Of a stretch of DNA of 64,000 bases, positions 1 through 11,524 are shown in pieces (the first letter of the stretch is position 1; each line of letters begins with the position of its first letter). The stretch lies in contig NC_081844.1 of assembly GCF_963259705.1 (NCBI RefSeq), forward strand, positions 108,314,965 to 108,378,964. Direction: 5' to 3'. A program made the translations under genes and the position numbers. The DNA comes from Myotis daubentonii. Its lineage: Eukaryota > Chordata > Mammalia > Chiroptera > Vespertilionidae. The notes beneath the pieces are model-generated. The model saw only the letters and a program-made list of their open reading frames with translations. It ran no database searches and was not told where the DNA came from.

Positions 1-879
1 GCCTGGCACCCAGCCTTCCTCCCAGAAACACCCCCAAGGTGCTGCTGGTAATCCACACAGTGGGTGCTTTTTAGTTCCCTTCCAGCCAGTGTGTGGTCCT
101 TTCTGTGATGTGTGTAGAAGCCATCTCCCTGCTTCTCATGGCCGGGGGACAGGGAAGAGGGGTTCTCAGCTCAGTCCCCATCACCACCACTATTGGTGGT
201 CTTGTTCACCTGTGCATAAGTGGGCTCTCTGAACTGGGATCCCTCCTAAAAATGGCCATGTTTTGTGTGAGCCTTCAGATGTCTGGAACATGCCTGCCTT
301 TTCCCAGGCTGCAGTGCCCTGCTCTGGTCCAGGAAATGCAAGGCTTTGAAAGCTCATTCAACTACATCTTTTCTAGCCTCCCTTCTTTGATAAGCTCACT
401 GCACTGTATATTGTTTGCAGCTTTTTCATTCCAAATTACCCCAAATAGCTAACTCCAAAAACTGTTCAAAAGGAGGACACGTGGCTATTGAAAATGGAGC
501 TATTCCATTCTGTCGGCATGGAGGGAGCTATTGCTTGAAAGGGCAAAGATATCAAATGCTATTTTATTAAAGGCCCTAGTATGTTTTAAAACAATATTCA
601 AACTATTTGGAAATGACCTTAAGGCATTCCAAAAAATATAAAAGTTCCTTTTGCTTAGAGAAAAAAACTTTTACAGCTGCACGTCCCAAACTCAGGGTCC
701 AGGTTGGTCCAGTGTGACCTGTGGGTCTCTAGCGCCTTCCGGTTGTGTTTGATTTTCAACTTCCTTATAGGAAAATTCAAGCAACATGAAACTGAAAAGA
801 ATAACCCAGTGACCTAGTAATCTAATTCCAGTAGCCACTCCATCTACCTATCTTGTATTCAGCTCTCCCCCACTCACTC

Positions 880-1441
880 CCAGATCAATTTGAAGCTAAT
901 GCCAAACCCCCTATCATTTCACCTATAAGTATCTTAAAGGTCCTTTTTTAAAAAATAAGACCACAGTACCAATGGTCATATCTTTTAAAACTGACAGTAA
1001 TTCCCGAGTATCATCAACCAGTCACTTCCAGTTTCTGATTGTCTCGTGAAAAATTTGACAATATATTTGTTTGAATCTGAATCTGGGTCAGCTCCATACG
1101 TTACGGTTGGTCGCTGAGTCTCATGACAAGTGTTTGTCTATCTACAAATCCCCCGTCTGTCGTTCCTGTAACTTGTGGGTAGAAGCAAGTTGTGGTCCTG
1201 CAGGTGTCTCTCCCGACTGGGTTTTCCCGACTGCAGCTCATGGTGTCCTTGTCCGCATTCCCCTTCCTCCTATGTTTCCAGCCTTGATCAGAGCCTGCTG
1301 TTGTTCTGTTAGCCTGTTTTGTTTTGCTAGACCATTTCATTGGCCATGGCTAGTCCGTCCGGAGGCTCATGTGTCCGATTGTCCCTCTTCTTGTGCCATT
1401 AGCAGCCATTGATGATCACCTGCTCCATTACTTTATTAAGG
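880..1441 (+). mobile_element. Ancient LINE-1 3'-end fragment
   Basis: The sequence AATTTGAAGCTAATGCC and what follows, through AGCAGCCATTGATGATCA, has the order of phrases of an old mammalian L1M-type 3' region. It is heavily diverged, and the assignment is from memory. Confidence 0.45.
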
Positions 1442-1460
1442 TCGTATGATGCCTTTTTTT

Positions 1461-1663
1461 AAAAAAATATATTTTATTGATTTTTTTTTTACAGATAGGA
1501 AGGAAGAGGGATAGACAGTTAGAAACATCGATCAGCTGCCTTCTGCACACCCCCTACTGGGGATGTGCCCGCAACCAAGGTACATGCCCTTGACCAGAAT
1601 CGAACCTGGGACCTTTCAGTCCGCAGGCCGATGCTCTATCTACTGAGCCAAACCGGTTAGGGC
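1461..1663 (-). mobile_element. Ves SINE
   Basis: tRNA-derived bat SINE in reverse: A/T-rich tail, ACATCGATCAGCTGCC, GGTACATGCCCTTGACC, GAATCGAACCTGGGACC and the terminal AACCGGTTAGGGC. It is flanked by TCGTATGATGCCTTTT at 1442 and 1664. Confidence 0.93.
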
Positions 1664-1679
1664 TCGTATGATGCCTTTT

Positions 1680-2755
1680 TTTTTTTTCCCCCAGAGAACA
1701 ATTCCTGTGTTTATTAATGTGAATTCTTAGAACAGGAACCACACTTACAGAGTGTTCTGAGCTTTTTTAACTTATATTCTTAAGTATTCTAAGTAGTTTC
1801 TTTAAAAAGGCCTTCGGTTTGATGGGAATTCAAAACGTAAACAGTAAACTCTGCATTTCAGAGTGGTTTGAATGTCTGTTCAGTGTATTTATGTTGCCCG
1901 TTTGGTATTAAGATCCTATTTACGCCAAAACCGGTTTGGCTCAGTGGATAGAGCGTCGGCTTGCGGACTGAAAGGTCCCAGGTTCGATTCCGGTCAAGGG
2001 CATGTACCTGGGTTGTGGGCACATCCCCAGTGGGAGATGTGCAGGAGGCAGCTGATCGATGTTTCTCCCTCATCGATGTTTCTGGCTCTCTATCTCTCTC
2101 CCTTCCTCTCTGTAAAAAAAAAAAAAAAAGATCCTATTTACTTGTTAGTCAAGTGTTCAATATACATCACAGAACAATTCCAGTGTTTATTATTGTGAAT
2201 TCTTAGAACGGTAACCACATTTACAGAGTGTTCTGAGCTCTTTTAACTTATATTCTTTAGAACTCTAAGTAGTTTCTTTAAAACGCCATCAGAATGACGG
2301 GAATGGAAAATGTAAACAGTAATCACGTCATTTCAGAGCTGTTTATACGTTTTTTTCAGTGTATTTATGTTCCCCGTTTTGTATTAAAGTTCTATTTACT
2401 TGTGATTCAAGTGTTCCATACTGCTGGGGTCCAACCCCAGCAGGTCCAGGGGTCCCCAAAGGTGTGGACGGAGTTGGCGAAGAAGGAATGACATGGAGAT
2501 AGCGTTCAGTTGATCAGCAGCCTAGCCAGGATCTCTAGCCAGGATCTCCAGCCAAGTTCTGGTCTGGATCTCCAGCGAAGTTCTGGTTAGGATCTCCAGC
2601 CAGGTTCTGTCCAGGTTCTCCAGCCAAGTTCAGTCACCAGGTTCTAGTCAGGTTCTCTTGCCATGTTCTATAGTCAGGTTCAGTCCAGGATCTTTTGCCA
2701 TGTTCTCTCCAGCGAAGTTCTTCTGTCTCTAGGTTCCGTGTAGGTTCTGTCTTCT
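1680..2755 (-). mobile_element. Unclassified composite retroposon (minisatellite + duplicated 258-bp module + poly(A))
   Basis: Read on the minus strand it begins at 2755 with about 325 bp of degenerate repeats of roughly 22 bp (GATCTCCAGCCAAGTTCTGG type), passes a 10-bp-arm hairpin (2421-2443), then two diverged copies of a 258-bp module (2171-2428 and 1695-2170, the latter split by a Ves SINE), and ends in a poly(A) run (T-run 1675-1687). It is flanked by TCGTATGATGCCTTTT at 1664 and 2757, so it inserted as one retrotransposed unit. I do not recognise a named family; an LTR origin of the minisatellite part is possible. Confidence 0.6.
1924..2128 (+). mobile_element. Ves SINE
   Basis: Full-length copy starting GCCAAAACCGGTTTGGCTC and ending in an A-run, with target duplication AGATCCTATTTAC at 1911-1923 and 2129-2141. 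It sits inside the composite retroposon and so is younger than it. Confidence 0.95.
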
Positions 2756-5700
2756 CTCGTATGATGCCTTTTAAGGTAAAAAGAATCTTGCCCCAAAATC
2801 ATATTGCTGGAATTACAAATAAAAACACTGGCATTTTAGCGAATGCAGACAGTTGCCAATTTTAGAAAATGATAGCATGTTTTACTTCTCAGCATTTTTA
2901 CCATGTGGATAAAGGTGGATGAAGAAAGCATTGATGTAGTTCTTACTACACTGAATTAGATAAATTGAAAGATCGCATTTTTAAATACCAATAGAGTCAA
3001 TGATGACATTCATTATTTAGCATTTGGACTTGAAATGAGGCCTAACTTTATTTTTAAACCTTTTTGTTGGCTCATCCGGACAGACTGTCCATAAGGAATG
3101 CTGCCTTGGAAGGGCTGAGACTGCCCAGGAAGCTGAGGCCTGCGAACAGTGCCCACCCTGGGGTCCCCGCCCTCCTTGAGCTGCAGAGCTGGAGGCTCAC
3201 AGCTTCTTCCTGAGGGCCGGGTGGGGCTGCTCGGAGGCGACCCGGTGCTGTGCGCTCACCAAGCCTCCTCTGGGTCAGTTCCACGTGGAAGCCTCTGCCC
3301 TTCCCACCTGGACCCGTGCAGGGGTCCTCAGTTCACACTCCCTGCCTGCTCCCGGCCTTCTGTCTCCCGAAACCGCCTCTCCCTTCCACACGCCATCTCC
3401 ACGCCATCAGTAACCTGAAGTCCCACCAAAGCCCCACACCCGATGGCGTGGCAGTGAGGTCCACCCCACATTTGAGGAAGACCTAGCAGCGGTCCTTTGC
3501 ACTTTCCCGTGAATCGAAGAGGAAGCACTGCCCGACCTGGTGCTGTGAGGCCAGCACTCCCTGATCCCTCGGGCAGGCCGACTCTGTCTTGCAGGCTAGA
3601 GGCCTTTTCAGTCTTTCATTTCACAGCCTGTAGTCTTTGGTTTCATTTAAAAAGAACATTTAAAAGCCCCAGATATCTCATGAAAAAGCCCTGCTTGTGT
3701 GAGTTCCAATGGCAACCTCAGTTGTCACTGACTTTACAGCTGTTAGAACAGTGAATGTTGTTGGACTCTTAATGATTACAGAAACCTTCCATAAAAAGCG
3801 AGTTTATCACGCAAGCCAGTATAGTCGATACCGACAGTGAGGTCACATTTACAACTTTGGCAACAAAAATTACTACAGCATCTGACTACTGTGCCCAACC
3901 AGACTTCTTTCTAAACATCAAGACAGTTTGTGAAGGAAGGCGCCCTGAAGGGAGGGCTCTGGGTCACGTGCGGGAACCTTTGCCCTGGAGCTCATCCACT
4001 GGGCATCACTGATGGCTTAGGGTGGTCCAGGCCCTGGGCTGGGCTCTGGGGAGATGAATAGGAGTGAGGCCAGCCCAGCAGTTGAGCCCAGTGAACAGGT
4101 GTTTATTGTGTGTATAGAGGTGCAGGGTGAAGAGGTGACAGGAGGTGGCAGGACTCCGCTCCTGGGAAGCATCAAAGGCAGCATCTGGGAGGCAGGCGGT
4201 TGAGCCACATTCAAAGGAAGAGCTCTGACCAAACACGAGGCCTGCAGGCATGCATTCTGGGAACTTGGGTGGCTGGGTGCTGTCTGGGGCGGTGGTCCAA
4301 GAAGCGGTAGGATAGACAGGCCAGGAGTGGAGCGCTGAGCCGGGAGCGTGGGCTGCCACTGTCCTCCCTCCACCCGAGGGTGTGCTGGAGCCGGAGGTGG
4401 GCCGGGGGCATGCGGTCATGGGGAGAGGAGGTTCCATGCAGATGGGAGGGGGATTGACAGGTGAGAACTGACAGGCCTAGACTAACTCGTGTAGCCTACA
4501 CAGAGAAACCAGTTTTGTTGGAACTCTGGGAGCAGGTCTGATTTACTCATGTTTACATATTTTGGAGGCTTTTTAAAAAAATAACATGTAATTTTGAGCT
4601 CCAGATCTTTAACATGCTAACATTATAAAGGAAAAACGTTCTTATCTGAAATTAAGGTACTCATTTAACTAGTAGAAAAAAAATTGTTTTGGACCAAGGT
4701 TCTGAATAATTAAAAATAATCAGGGCCCTGCAAGCATGACTGTATTCAGGAAAAACAAAGCTATCTGTGGTTTTTTAAAGTACCTGCAATTTTAGAGACC
4801 CTCTTCCCACATTTGCTAAACAGATTGAAAGTTATCTTTCATGGGGGTATTTATATAGTTTATGATTTGTCAAACTGTTAAACATAGAAAGAAATAGCTT
4901 TATGGTGCAGTTCTGTGTAAAAAAAGTCTACTACAGATAAACTGATGGATGATGCCACTCGAGACAGATAAGGATGAACTCCTGCATTAACCTTTATCCA
5001 TCCCCTGCTACTCTAAGTCAGCAAACCTATGTTTGAATATTTTTTACACCTGCCTGGCAGTCACAGCTGCAGGTTGTGGCTGAAGAGCCAAGTCCAAGTT
5101 TGTAAAAATTAAAATGTTTAATCATTATACCGTATTTAAAATACTTTTGAAAGTAACACTTTTTCTGCTTATAAAAATAACCCAGAGAATTTCTGTTTGG
5201 GTAGAAATTTTGGGAAACATACACTAAGTATTGAAAAGAAAATGTTACTTATCTATCATCAGATAACTACTGTTAACATTTCATTCTGTTTCCTGTGAGA
5301 TGGACACAGGTAAGTATGTTTAGACAGAGTAGATGTTTCTCCCCAGCGTCCATACTCAGTGGGATCCTAGCACTGCCCTGGCCCCGGCGAGCTGCTGGCC
5401 TGGGACCCAAATGGTGCCCCGGTGCCAGCCTGTGGATGGCGCCTCCACACCCCTCCTGCCCTCAGTGCCTCCTGGGCGTGGGCCCACTTTCTAACGTCCC
5501 AGGAGGCCTTGTGGGGCCTTGTTAAGGCCCAGAAAGGTGAGAGCAGCTTACTGAGATCCCAGAGCAGATTGGGAATCGCAGTTCTGACCAGTGTCTCCCA
5601 TCAGAACACTGTTGCTAAGACAAGTACCATGTACTGTTTATGAGGTGCTGACAAGCTGCTGTATTATTTTTCTGATCTGGGGGGGGTTAGAAACTCCATT

Positions 5701-6525
5701 TAACAGCAGTCACAAGAAAAGAGGAGTCGACTTTAGAGAAAGTCAGCCAAAGCTGGAGGGCTTGAGGCACTGCTGGCCGTGATTCCAGGACGGTCACTGT
5801 TCCTAATGTCAGACCGAGTGCGTCTGACCTTGGAATGGAGAGGGCGTGTCACAGGTGCACAGCGAAGTTAAAGGACTGGCTCATGTGTCTGTCACTAGCA
5901 TCTCTGAAGTGATACTCAGTGATCCTGTGCAAACTGCAAAAGAGTCAAAACGAAACTCTGTCTCCAACACACACCCTCACGTTGCCTCTGCCATACCCTT
6001 CAGCCAGTTAGACCGCCTCCCCCAGGGGCGGCAGTGCCAGGAACTCAGCTGGGGGCGGGCAGAGAACCGGTTCTGCTCCACCGTGACCTCGTGACCTCGG
6101 GAGAGGTGGGAATACCTGGCTTTAACAGCCTCTTGGCAACAGCAGGAGGCACAGGCTCCAATCTTCCCTGTGTCCGAGCAGAAAAGACGAGAAGTGCTTC
6201 TTCAGTACATTAAACTGGAGACTTACAGAGCAGACAAACATTCCAGAACTGCACTGCCCAGAAGAGTAGCCACAGGGCCCGGGGCAGTGGAGCCCCGGAG
6301 AATGGGCGGTGCACCTAAGGAATGGGTTTTCCTACTTTAAATTTGTTCACTTTTAATCTGGTCATATATGGCCCGTGGCCACCATGCTGGGCAGTCAGGC
6401 ACAGGTCGCACAGAACAGACCGTGTTCCAGTTAAAAACCTAAGAGCATGGTGCTCGGGAAGTGCATACCATGGCTGGCCCCTGCCCGGGGCACTGAGGGC
6501 GGCGGGGACATGGTCCTGGAATTTT

Positions 6526-6746
6526 TTTTTTTAAATATATTTTATTGATTTTTTACAGAAAGGAAGGGAGAGGGATAGAGAGTTAGAAACATCGATGAGA
6601 GAGAAACATCGATCAGCTGCCTCCTGCACATCTCCTACTGGGGATGTGCCCGCAACCAAGGTATATGCCCCTGACCGGAATCGAACCTGGGACCTTTCAG
6701 TTCACAGGCTGACGCTCTATCCACTGAGCCAAACCGGTTTCGGCAA
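6526..6746 (-). mobile_element. Ves SINE
   Basis: Full-length reverse copy with target duplication GTCCTGGAATTTT at 6513 and 6747. Confidence 0.94.
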
Positions 6747-9700
6747 GTCCTGGAATTTTGTATGAAAACTTCTTGCGCCCAACTGGACTGGTTGTTTATC
6801 TTTCTTAAACCAGATGCGTACCCAGCTGCTGCTGATGGGGAAAGTATGTTCTCTGTCAGCCAAAGGCTGGGTCCATGGGAGCAAGCAAAACATTGCTCTA
6901 CGTAGTTTCTATAGAGGCAGCCATCATTACTGTCAGTTACTGTCGAGTTTTGTTTAAACACCAGGACATTTAGGCTAAGTCCACTGCACACCCGATACCG
7001 TGGGTGGGACGTTCCTGCACCACGAACCTAGACAGCTGCGAGGCTGCCCTCTGAGCTGAGGGGCAAGGGCGTGGCTGTGGGGCTGAAGCAAGTGTGTGTT
7101 CCCTACTGGCAGCCGTTTAAATAATCAGATAAGAGACTCTAAAAGGCTGTTGAACAACTAGGCCTGCCTTCGCTTCAAAGCGCACGTTTGCTGACCCAAA
7201 AGGGCCTGTGCAGGCCCTACCAGCCGCCTTGTTTGCATCCACCTTCCACTCCACGAAGTGGGCACCTTGGTTTCAGAAAGAACCTGTGACTCCAGGTAGT
7301 TGCCTTTTCCTCTGGCCAGGCTTCCGGGTCCCCAGTTTAGGAATAGAGGGGTTGAACTAGGTTGGAGGTTGTGAACTGGGAAGTAAGTCCGGCCACAGCC
7401 AAGGACTGGCATGTGCTGTAACATTTAACACAGGGTCAGGTGTGGCAGGTGACAGCTCACCTCCCGCTGGCCCCAGAGATGAAGGGAGGCTGTTGCCAGG
7501 GAGCAGGACAGAGAGGGCAGGCTCCAAAGATGCCCTCAGGTGGTCTCTCACCACCAGCCCTGCCTTCCACTGCCTCACCCTGCCTGGGGGGCCACAGATC
7601 CCTTGCCCGGAGTTCTGCCTTCCATCTGGGAAACGGCTGTGCTGGTGGCCTGAGCTGACCAAGATCACTTGTAAGCTCGGACCAACTGGTCCCCTTCAAG
7701 GCAGGTGGGCCTGTGAGGGACATTCCAGCAGAAATCTGGGTGGGATGGATGCCATGTGAGTCAGCAAGTGCCCACTCCAGGTGGACTTGGGTTTGGGAAA
7801 TCGGGATGTGCCCCACTCTGCCGATTCCTGCTTGGCCATGGTCAGCTGGTGGGGGTTGTCTTGCTGTGCAGTCACAAGGCCTTGCCTGTCCTTGTGTTCC
7901 CTGGACCGCCACTCCACCCCCTCATGACATGCCTGACCTGTCGGCATCTGGTTTCGTGCCTTGGTAATCTCCTGTCGAGTGCACTCTGGACCAGCACCAT
8001 GCTGGTTGCCAAGAGGGGACACAGAACACGCAACAGGCTGTGCCTACAAGGCCAGGGGAGCCGGCCCAGCCCAAGGGACCGGTGCGCAGAGCCTTGCTTT
8101 GGAAGTCCGAGGGGAAGCTTGAGACAGGACACACACCACCGCCTCAGAGGACACGCCCTGCGCAGGAGCAGTTCTGCCCATTGACTGTGGGACCTCGAAC
8201 GGTTTAGGTCCACAGAGCTGGTCTGAGCTCACGCCGCGTGTCTGCACTATGCATGTCCTGAGGGGACAGGGACAAGGAGGCAGCACCTAGGCTTGCAGGC
8301 GCCATGCAGGACCGCTCAGGTCCAGGGCAGGGGCACCAGGAGAGGCCTGCAGAGACCTCGGTGTTGCTCAGGACAAGGCGCATTTGCCTGGTGACATGGG
8401 GGCGGGGGGGGGTGCAGAGGCCAGGAGACCCCAAACCCCACTGCTCGGCCTCAGCGAGCCAGTGGAGGGACACGCTCAGATGGGCGCTGTGGGGCAGCAG
8501 GCAGGACAGACACCCCCCCGGGGCTCCAGCGTCAACCAGTAAGAGGGATGGGTTGTGCTCAGGTGAGGTGGGGAGGTTCTGCAGACCCTCGGGATCTAGC
8601 GTGAGCTCTCCTCACGGGAGGAGTGAGAGCAGTGCCACGCCGGCCTGGAGGTGCCTTTCCACTGCAGGGGGAAGGGGAGAGGGGCAGGTCTGGGACAGTG
8701 TAGACTTGGTAGATGTTAAAGGGGAAACCTTTGAAACGGCCCTATTTTTATGGCAGACGTTGAGGAATACCATATGAAGAAAAGTGCACGGTGACTTTTC
8801 ACAAAGCAGCAGGTGTAGGCAGCACCAGAACCAGACCATGACCCGGCGCTCAATGGTTTCCAGCTGTTGTCTTAGGTCATCGTGCCCTCCTCCTTAGCAC
8901 AAGTTGTCACCTTTCTTCCCAGGATGGACTGTGCTACTTCTCTTCCACTTTTCTCTCCGATGTTGCGGCACCAGGTGACACAAGGCGCTAAACTCGTCCG
9001 AAGCTCCCGGGGGCAGAGGCCCTCTGAACAAGCCCTGAGGGTTTGCCTTGAGGACCCTTGGGCTGCTCCCAGGTGGGGTGTTTCCGTTCAGGGCAGAACC
9101 CTCCGGCGTGATACCCAAGGGAGAGCGACACTGTCCCACCCTGAGGAAAGGCAGGAGGCTGTGGTTCCCAGTGTGTCACCTGGAGGCAAGCCTGGGGATT
9201 CTGGTTTAGCAGGAAGCGCACTTCCCGGGCCCGAGAGGACTCGGCTGCCCTTCCTCCTGACCTCAGGGACCTTTTCACGTGCGACCCTGTACCTCCGTTC
9301 TGGGCTTCCTGTTTGGCAGTGTTGGAGCACTCACGCGACACGCGTCCTGGTGTATATTTATCTCTAAATCACAGAATGTGAGCACGGCTCCAGGAGCGCT
9401 TGCTCTGGGGCCTGCGTGCCCTGTGGGAAGAGCTCATGTAAGCCCTGCTAGGATGTGCTTCAGTGAGGAGAGAGCCAGGACTCTGCCTCCTGGTGCTGGG
9501 GCCGCCATCAGGATGAGCTGGCTGGTCCCGAGGTTCAAGGTTAAGATGTGGGTCCTCAGAGGCCCAGAGACAGCAGGCGCAGGTCTGAACCTGTGTCCCT
9601 AACCCTCTGCCTTAAGAGTCAGTAGGTCCAAAACCCGGTAGAGGCCTCCCAAGGAGCCCTGGTGTGGGCTTGGGCAAGGCATGACCTTCAAACCCCGGCT

Positions 9701-10473
9701 GGCGGGCAGCGGGACGTGACGTGCGAGGAGCTGTAGTCAGTGTTCAGAGGCCTGTGCCCTGACCACGGGGAGCCTGGGAGCTTTCAGTCAGGTCTAGTCT
9801 GTCAGCCCGTCAGACAGTGGCACACTGCCCTCTCCTGGGCGGCATCTGAGTAACAGGTGCTCAGAGCAGTGCTTTCCTAGAGCAGGCGGAGCAGGTTCAA
9901 AGCGGATTCTTAGCCTGTAGGCTTTAGGGAAGGAAGGAAAGGAGGCCCCTGGCCCCACTGGGAGACCCCAAGTCCCTGGGACCTGCAGGCTCTGTTGGTT
10001 CCTGAAGACAAAGACAGTGTTTACACGTCCTTCTCTTCTCTTCCCTTTGTGCAGCTTCCTGCAAGATCTCTGGGGAGCACTGGGCACCAGTCTGTGGGCA
10101 CCAAAACCCGTTTCATTTTCACGCAGTTTTCCCGTGGCTTCATTCAGGACGGGGCTCCCAAAAAGGCACCTGCACTCACAACTTTTGCACCTGAAACAGG
10201 CTGTGGGCAAGGAGCCACAGGCCTATTCTCCCTGAGTGTGAGATGGCCCAACACGGTGCAGGTCCCTCACTATCTTTTAAAATGTTCTGTTCCTGTTATT
10301 CTTTGAAGTGAATTTACATAGCTAGACAGTCCCAAATGAATTGAGACTCCAGGGCACCTTTAAACATTTGTAGCTTTCAACAGTCCCTTGTGTTTTAGAT
10401 GCCTTTGCCTTTAGGTCTTGTTTGAAATGTCTCATTTCATGAGCCTTCCATAAACTTCTCTGTCTTCCCACAG

Positions 10474-10511
10474 AATAACACAAACGGGACTGCCAAGCTC
10501 CCTTTCCTCAG
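10474..10511 (+). CDS. BAIAP2L1: BAIAP2L1 penultimate coding exon (38 nt)
   Basis: The acceptor is a CT-rich tract ending CCACAG at 10473 and the donor is AG/GTACGTG after 10511. It reads [12 protein letters not shown] plus two bases of the following Ser codon, and enters in phase 0. It is very short but its sequence is recognisable from the family. Confidence 0.92.
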
Positions 10512-11524
10512 GTACGTGAACTCACGCTGCCCTCCCTGGTGGCGAGTGGCCTGTAGTGTCCCGGAGAGGGCCTTGCCCTGTGCACAGCCCAGGAGGCCCG
10601 ATCCTGAAAACAGCCTCAGGCCTGTGGGGTCAAGAGAATGCAGCCACCTTGCTCTCATCACAGTCCTGGGAGGCATCTGCCCAGATGCAGAAGGGTGGTC
10701 TGGTGACCTGCTGTCCTTGGCAACACAGTAATCCAGGCCAAGTCTTAGGTGGCTGTCCCACCCGACCCCCTTCCAGAGGACTGCAGAGCGCTGGGCTCTC
10801 CTGTAACTTCGGGTCGTTCTGGAAGAGGTGGACTGGGGAGCTGCCACAGTAAACTTTTCATATCAGAAAAACGCTGCCTGGGATTTCCATCCAGCATATA
10901 ACTCTACAGAGCAGAGCAACCGTTTGTATTTAGTTCATTTAAAACCATGTTCCCTGCCCGGTGTTGCCGAGTGCTTACAGCAGGGGTGGGCAAACTTTTT
11001 GACTCGAGGGCCACAATGGGTTCTTCAACTGGACCGGAGGGCCGGAACAAAAGCATGGATGGAGTGCTTGTGTGAACTAATATAAATTCAAAGTAAACAT
11101 CATTACATAAAAGGGTACGGTCTTTTTTTTCAATAGTTTTATTCATTTCAAGCGGGTCTTAGTTTGCCCACGGCTGGCTTACAGCATCGGCCGATGCACC
11201 AAAGGGTCTCGGGTTCAATTTCTGGTTAAGGGTACATACCTGGGTTGCAGGCTCAATTCTGGCCTGTTCGAGGGGGTGTGCAGAGGCAACTAATCAATGT
11301 GTCTCTCTCATATCGATATTTCTCTCCCTCCCACTCACTCTAAAAATCAATTGGGGGGGGGGAGGGGAGAATCATCAGGTGAGCATTAACCAAAAAAATA
11401 AAATTCCCATCTTGAGGTATTTCCGCACGTTTTTTCCTTCCCCCACAGTGGAGAAAACCCCTTCGCTACTGTGAAACTCCGACCAACAGTGACAAACGAC
11501 CGGTCAGCACCAATCATTCGATGA
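10474..11524 (+). CDS. BAIAP2L1: BAIAP2L1 (IRTKS), C-terminal coding exons only
   Basis: The last two coding exons of the insulin-receptor tyrosine kinase substrate, an inverse-BAR and SH3 protein that bends plasma membrane and promotes actin assembly. The visible part encodes only the final 37 residues: a short linker ending [10 protein letters not shown], then [18 protein letters not shown] and SAPIIR before TGA at 11522-11524. This C-terminal block is the part of the family that carries a WH2-like actin-binding stretch, and it matches the human protein nearly residue for residue as I remember it. Exons are 10474-10511 and 11449-11524, joined by a 937-bp intron. The phase works: AG at the end of the first exon plus T at the start of the next gives Ser. 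I found no recognisable upstream exon in 1-10473, so that stretch should be part of one large intron, with the I-BAR and SH3 exons to the left of the window. The gene is convergent with BRI3, the same arrangement as in human. Confidence 0.94.
10952..11402 (+). mobile_element. Older Ves-like SINE split by a hAT element
   Basis: The head (CCTGCCCGGTG... to 10980) and the body (11185-11402) of one tRNA-derived SINE are separated by the hAT insertion 10981-11176. The body ends TCATCAGGTGAGCATTAACC and an A-rich tail. Confidence 0.75.
10981..11176 (+). mobile_element. Non-autonomous hAT transposon (family A)
   Basis: 196 bp. Terminal inverted repeats CAGGGGTGGGCAAAC and GTTTGCCCACGGCTG; perfect 8-bp target duplication GCTTACAG at 10973 and 11177. 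No coding capacity. Confidence 0.92.
11449..11524 (+). CDS. BAIAP2L1: BAIAP2L1 last coding exon with stop
   Basis: The acceptor CCTTCCCCCACAG ends at 11448. The first base completes Ser, then 24 codons follow and TGA. An older Ves-like SINE ends only about 50 bp upstream, so branch point and polypyrimidine tract must sit between about 11402 and 11448. Confidence 0.95.

Larger units (their letters stand above)
1..10473 (+). other. BAIAP2L1: BAIAP2L1 intron (partial), repeats apart without recognisable exons
   Basis: Outside the repeats listed separately, 2773-6512 and 6760-10473 hold unique or very old sequence. The GC-rich stretches (3100-3550, 5340-5530, 7440-9600) give short frames on both strands, but none has family resemblance or convincing splice sites. 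Confidence 0.6.

Noticed and set aside
1..10473. Further BAIAP2L1 coding exons
   Set aside because: I looked on the + strand for the PPPDYLEC region and the Ser/Thr-rich linker expected just upstream and did not find them, so they are probably left of the window.
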